From Acidimicrobiales bacterium (lineage in GTDB: Bacteria; Actinomycetota; Acidimicrobiia; Acidimicrobiales; SHLQ01), in the NCBI GenBank assembly GCA_013002375.1, contig JABDJW010000379.1:1-6980 (forward strand): a stretch of DNA of 6,980 nucleotides. Reading direction: 5' to 3'. Made by a program: the position numbers and the translations under genes. Shown piece by piece: positions 5,682 to 6,980 of the stretch (position 1 is its first letter; every line of letters begins with the position of its first letter). A model generated the notes under the pieces. The model saw only the letters and a list, made by a program, of their open reading frames with translations, ran no database searches and was not told the origin of the DNA.

Positions 5682-6494
5682 ATGGCCACCGCAGTCTTCT
5701 TCCACGCCCACCCCGACGATGAAGCCATCGCCACCGGCGGCACGATGGCGCTGGCGGCCGAAGCCGGCCACCGGGTGGTGCTGGTGCTCGCCACCCAAGG
5801 CGAACAGGGCGAACCGATCGAGGGCGTGCTGGCCGACGGCGAGCAACTCGGTGACCGCCGGGCCGCCGAAGTGGCCGATGCCGCCGCCATCCTCGGCGTG
5901 CACCGCTACGAGTTCCTCGGCTACCGCGACTCGGGAATGATGGGCGAGCCGACCAACGACGAACCCGACTGCTTCTGGCAGGCCGACCTCGACGAAGCGG
6001 CCGACCGCCTGGCCGACATCCTGCGGGAAGAATCGGCCGACGTGCTGACCGTGTACGACTCCCACGGCGGCTACGGACACCCCGATCACATCCAGGTGCA
6101 CCGGGTCGGCATCGAAGCCGCCACACGAGCCGGCGTCGAACGGGTCTTCGAATCGACGATGAACCGCACCCGCATCATGGCCATGGTCGACGCCATGATC
6201 GAAGCCGACCTGGCCGACGCCGACATGAAGGAACGGCGAGCCAACATGGACGACGAACCGTTCGGCTCACCCGAATCCTCGCTCACCCACTGCATCGACG
6301 TCGCCGCCATCGCCGGCCGCAAGAAGGCCGCCATGGCCGCCCACGCCAGCCAGATCGGGCCCGACGCGTTCTTCTTGACCATGCCCGACGACCAGTTCGC
6401 GGCCAGCTTCGGGCGGGAGTGGTACATCGCCCGCTTCGACGGGTCGGCCGCAGACCGCAAGGCCGGCGAGTTCGCCACCAACCTGTTCTCGTGA
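5682..6494 (+). CDS. LmbE/PIG-L family zinc-dependent N-deacetylase (MshB/Mca-like)
   Basis: This 270-residue cytoplasmic protein belongs to the PIG-L/LmbE metalloenzyme family, which removes acyl groups from N-acetylglucosaminyl substrates or cleaves related amides. The N-terminal AHPDDE motif gives zinc ligands His10 and Asp13 and catalytic base Asp12. The GGYGHPDH motif (129-136) gives the third ligand, His136. The segments RDSGMMG (82-88) and YDSHGGYGHPDHIQVH recall MshB and Mca of mycothiol metabolism, but the protein is shorter than MshB (about 300) and no mycothiol partner gene is nearby, so the substrate is open. The C-terminal part has the family-typical Lys-rich helix with AMAAHASQI (217-225). 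Start is ATG 5682, seven bases after the racemase stop, with no ribosome binding site; translation is likely coupled to the racemase. It ends in frame with the following membrane protein gene. Confidence 0.88.
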   Translation: MATAVFFHAHPDDEAIATGGTMALAAEAGHRVVLVLATQGEQGEPIEGVLADGEQLGDRRAAEVADAAAILGVHRYEFLGYRDSGMMGEPTNDEPDCFWQADLDEAADRLADILREESADVLTVYDSHGGYGHPDHIQVHRVGIEAATRAGVERVFESTMNRTRIMAMVDAMIEADLADADMKERRANMDDEPFGSPESSLTHCIDVAAIAGRKKAAMAAHASQIGPDAFFLTMPDDQFAASFGREWYIARFDGSAADRKAGEFATNLFS

Positions 6495-6521
6495 AGTGAG
6501 CCCGGGTCTGGTTCGTCTCCA

Positions 6522-6884
6522 GTGAGCGCAGTCCACGAGGCCTTCTCCTGGGTCGTGGTGGCCGCGACCGCCATCGCCGGCACCTGGGCCCTGGCCGCCC
6601 AGTGGGTCGAGCCGCTCCGCCACCGGCTGCTGTGGCCGGCCGTGATCGTCGGCCACGTCGTGGTCGCAGTGCAGGTGGCGCTCGGTATGAGCGTCGTCGC
6701 CATCGACGGCATCGAGGTCAACCAGACCCACCTGTTCTACGGCTTCCTCACCCTGATGTCGGTCGGCCTGCTCTACGGCTACAAGGACCAGATCGGCGAG
6801 TGGCGCTACGCCATGTACGGCGGCGGCACGCTGTGGATCATGGGGTTGGCGATCCGGGCCATGACGCTTCCGGGAGCGGCCTGA
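6522..6884 (+). CDS. Small four-helix integral membrane protein, function unknown
   Basis: I do not recognise a named family for this 120-residue protein. Four hydrophobic helices can be seen: about 8-28, 36-58, 69-86 and 96-114. Loops are short, and a charged segment KDQIGEWR (88-95) separates helices three and four. Histidines 34, 45 and 70 lie in or next to helices, and the segment QTHLFYGF (68-75) with IRAM (111-114) looks like a conserved core of the type seen in small actinobacterial membrane proteins; haem or metal binding is possible but unproven. The start is GTG 6522, 27 bases after the deacetylase stop, in the same reading frame, with no ribosome binding site or TAnnnT hexamer just upstream. 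It therefore probably depends on transcription, and perhaps translation, from the genes before it. Confidence 0.75.
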   Translation: MSAVHEAFSWVVVAATAIAGTWALAAQWVEPLRHRLLWPAVIVGHVVVAVQVALGMSVVAIDGIEVNQTHLFYGFLTLMSVGLLYGYKDQIGEWRYAMYGGGTLWIMGLAIRAMTLPGAA

Positions 6885-6899
6885 TCCGGCCGGGCTTTT
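6877..6899 (+). terminator. Possible intrinsic terminator after the membrane protein gene
   Basis: CGGCC (6877-6881) and GGCCG (6888-6892) form a five-base-pair stem with a six-base loop that contains the stop codon. A run of four T follows at 6896-6899. The stem is short and the T run is separated from it by three bases, so this is only a candidate. Confidence 0.35.
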
Positions 6900-6980
6900 C
6901 CTCGGCGGCGGATCCGGGCAACCCTGCGGGTTGCTGCGAGTTGTTCGCCTGGCGGCTCACAACATCGGCCGGGCCACCAC
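6900..6980. other. Gene-free window end with a strong hairpin
   Basis: No supported gene is present. GCAACCC (6918-6924) and GGGTTGC (6928-6934) form a perfect seven-base-pair stem with a three-base loop, extendable by a G-T pair. A second, weaker stem GCGA/TCGC follows immediately, starting at 6936. These could act as transcript ends in either direction or be part of an extragenic repeat. On the minus strand a frame entering from outside reads seven codons and stops at TGA (complement of 6957-6959), which could be the tail of a convergent gene, but it is too short to call. Confidence 0.4.

Noticed and set aside
4442..5890. A 482-codon open frame on the minus strand opposite the racemase and deacetylase
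   Set aside because: It spans two well-supported genes and their junction, has low-complexity Arg/Ala/His-rich translation and no recognisable motif, so it is a composition artefact.
5682..6494. Assigning the deacetylase as MshB of mycothiol synthesis
   Set aside because: The metal motifs fit the whole PIG-L family, the protein is shorter than MshB, and no mycothiol gene is beside it, so a specific name would be a guess.
6957..6980. Possible C-terminus of a minus-strand gene entering from beyond the window
   Set aside because: Only seven codons before a TGA are visible, and other frames are open too; there is not enough sequence to call a gene.

Overview
The window is high-GC bacterial DNA with dense, mostly G/C-ending genes and very short spacers. 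The gene set points to an actinobacterium: a UvrD2-type helicase with a C-terminal HRDC domain, an alpha-methylacyl-CoA racemase close to the mycobacterial Mcr enzyme, an LmbE/PIG-L deacetylase of the MshB/Mca kind, and start regions that look leaderless. An acidimicrobial lineage is my best guess, but it is inference from style and not proven. There are no RNA genes, CRISPR arrays, prophage genes or transposase genes.

Layout. At 19-2193 (minus) lies the UvrD2-like helicase. It is divergent from a membrane-anchored bPH2/SHOCT protein at 2238-2894 (plus), and the 44 bp between their start codons hold a matched -10-like hexamer for each gene, seven bases from its start. The PH gene converges on an ElaA-type GNAT acetyltransferase at 2974-3411 (minus). 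Between and into them lie two copies of a 17-base unit built on the palindrome GGGGTCAGACCCC, and the second copy supplies the acetyltransferase stop codon. The acetyltransferase is divergent from an alpha/beta hydrolase at 3465-4325 (plus). After a 203-bp spacer comes a likely three-gene plus-strand unit: alpha-methylacyl-CoA racemase (4529-5674), PIG-L family deacetylase (5682-6494) and a small four-helix membrane protein (6522-6884). The last 96 bases hold hairpins and no supported gene.

How the genes work together. The first four genes look like independent housekeeping or accessory units (DNA repair, membrane protein, acetyl transfer, ester or related hydrolysis). The racemase belongs to 2-methyl-branched acyl-CoA or sterol side-chain oxidation; its tight coupling to a metal-dependent amide deacetylase is unexpected and has no obvious pathway explanation. 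I see no clear new defence or mobile system. The points most worth a second look are the palindrome pair that overlaps a stop codon, the mirror-image leaderless promoter pair, and the racemase-deacetylase-membrane protein unit.
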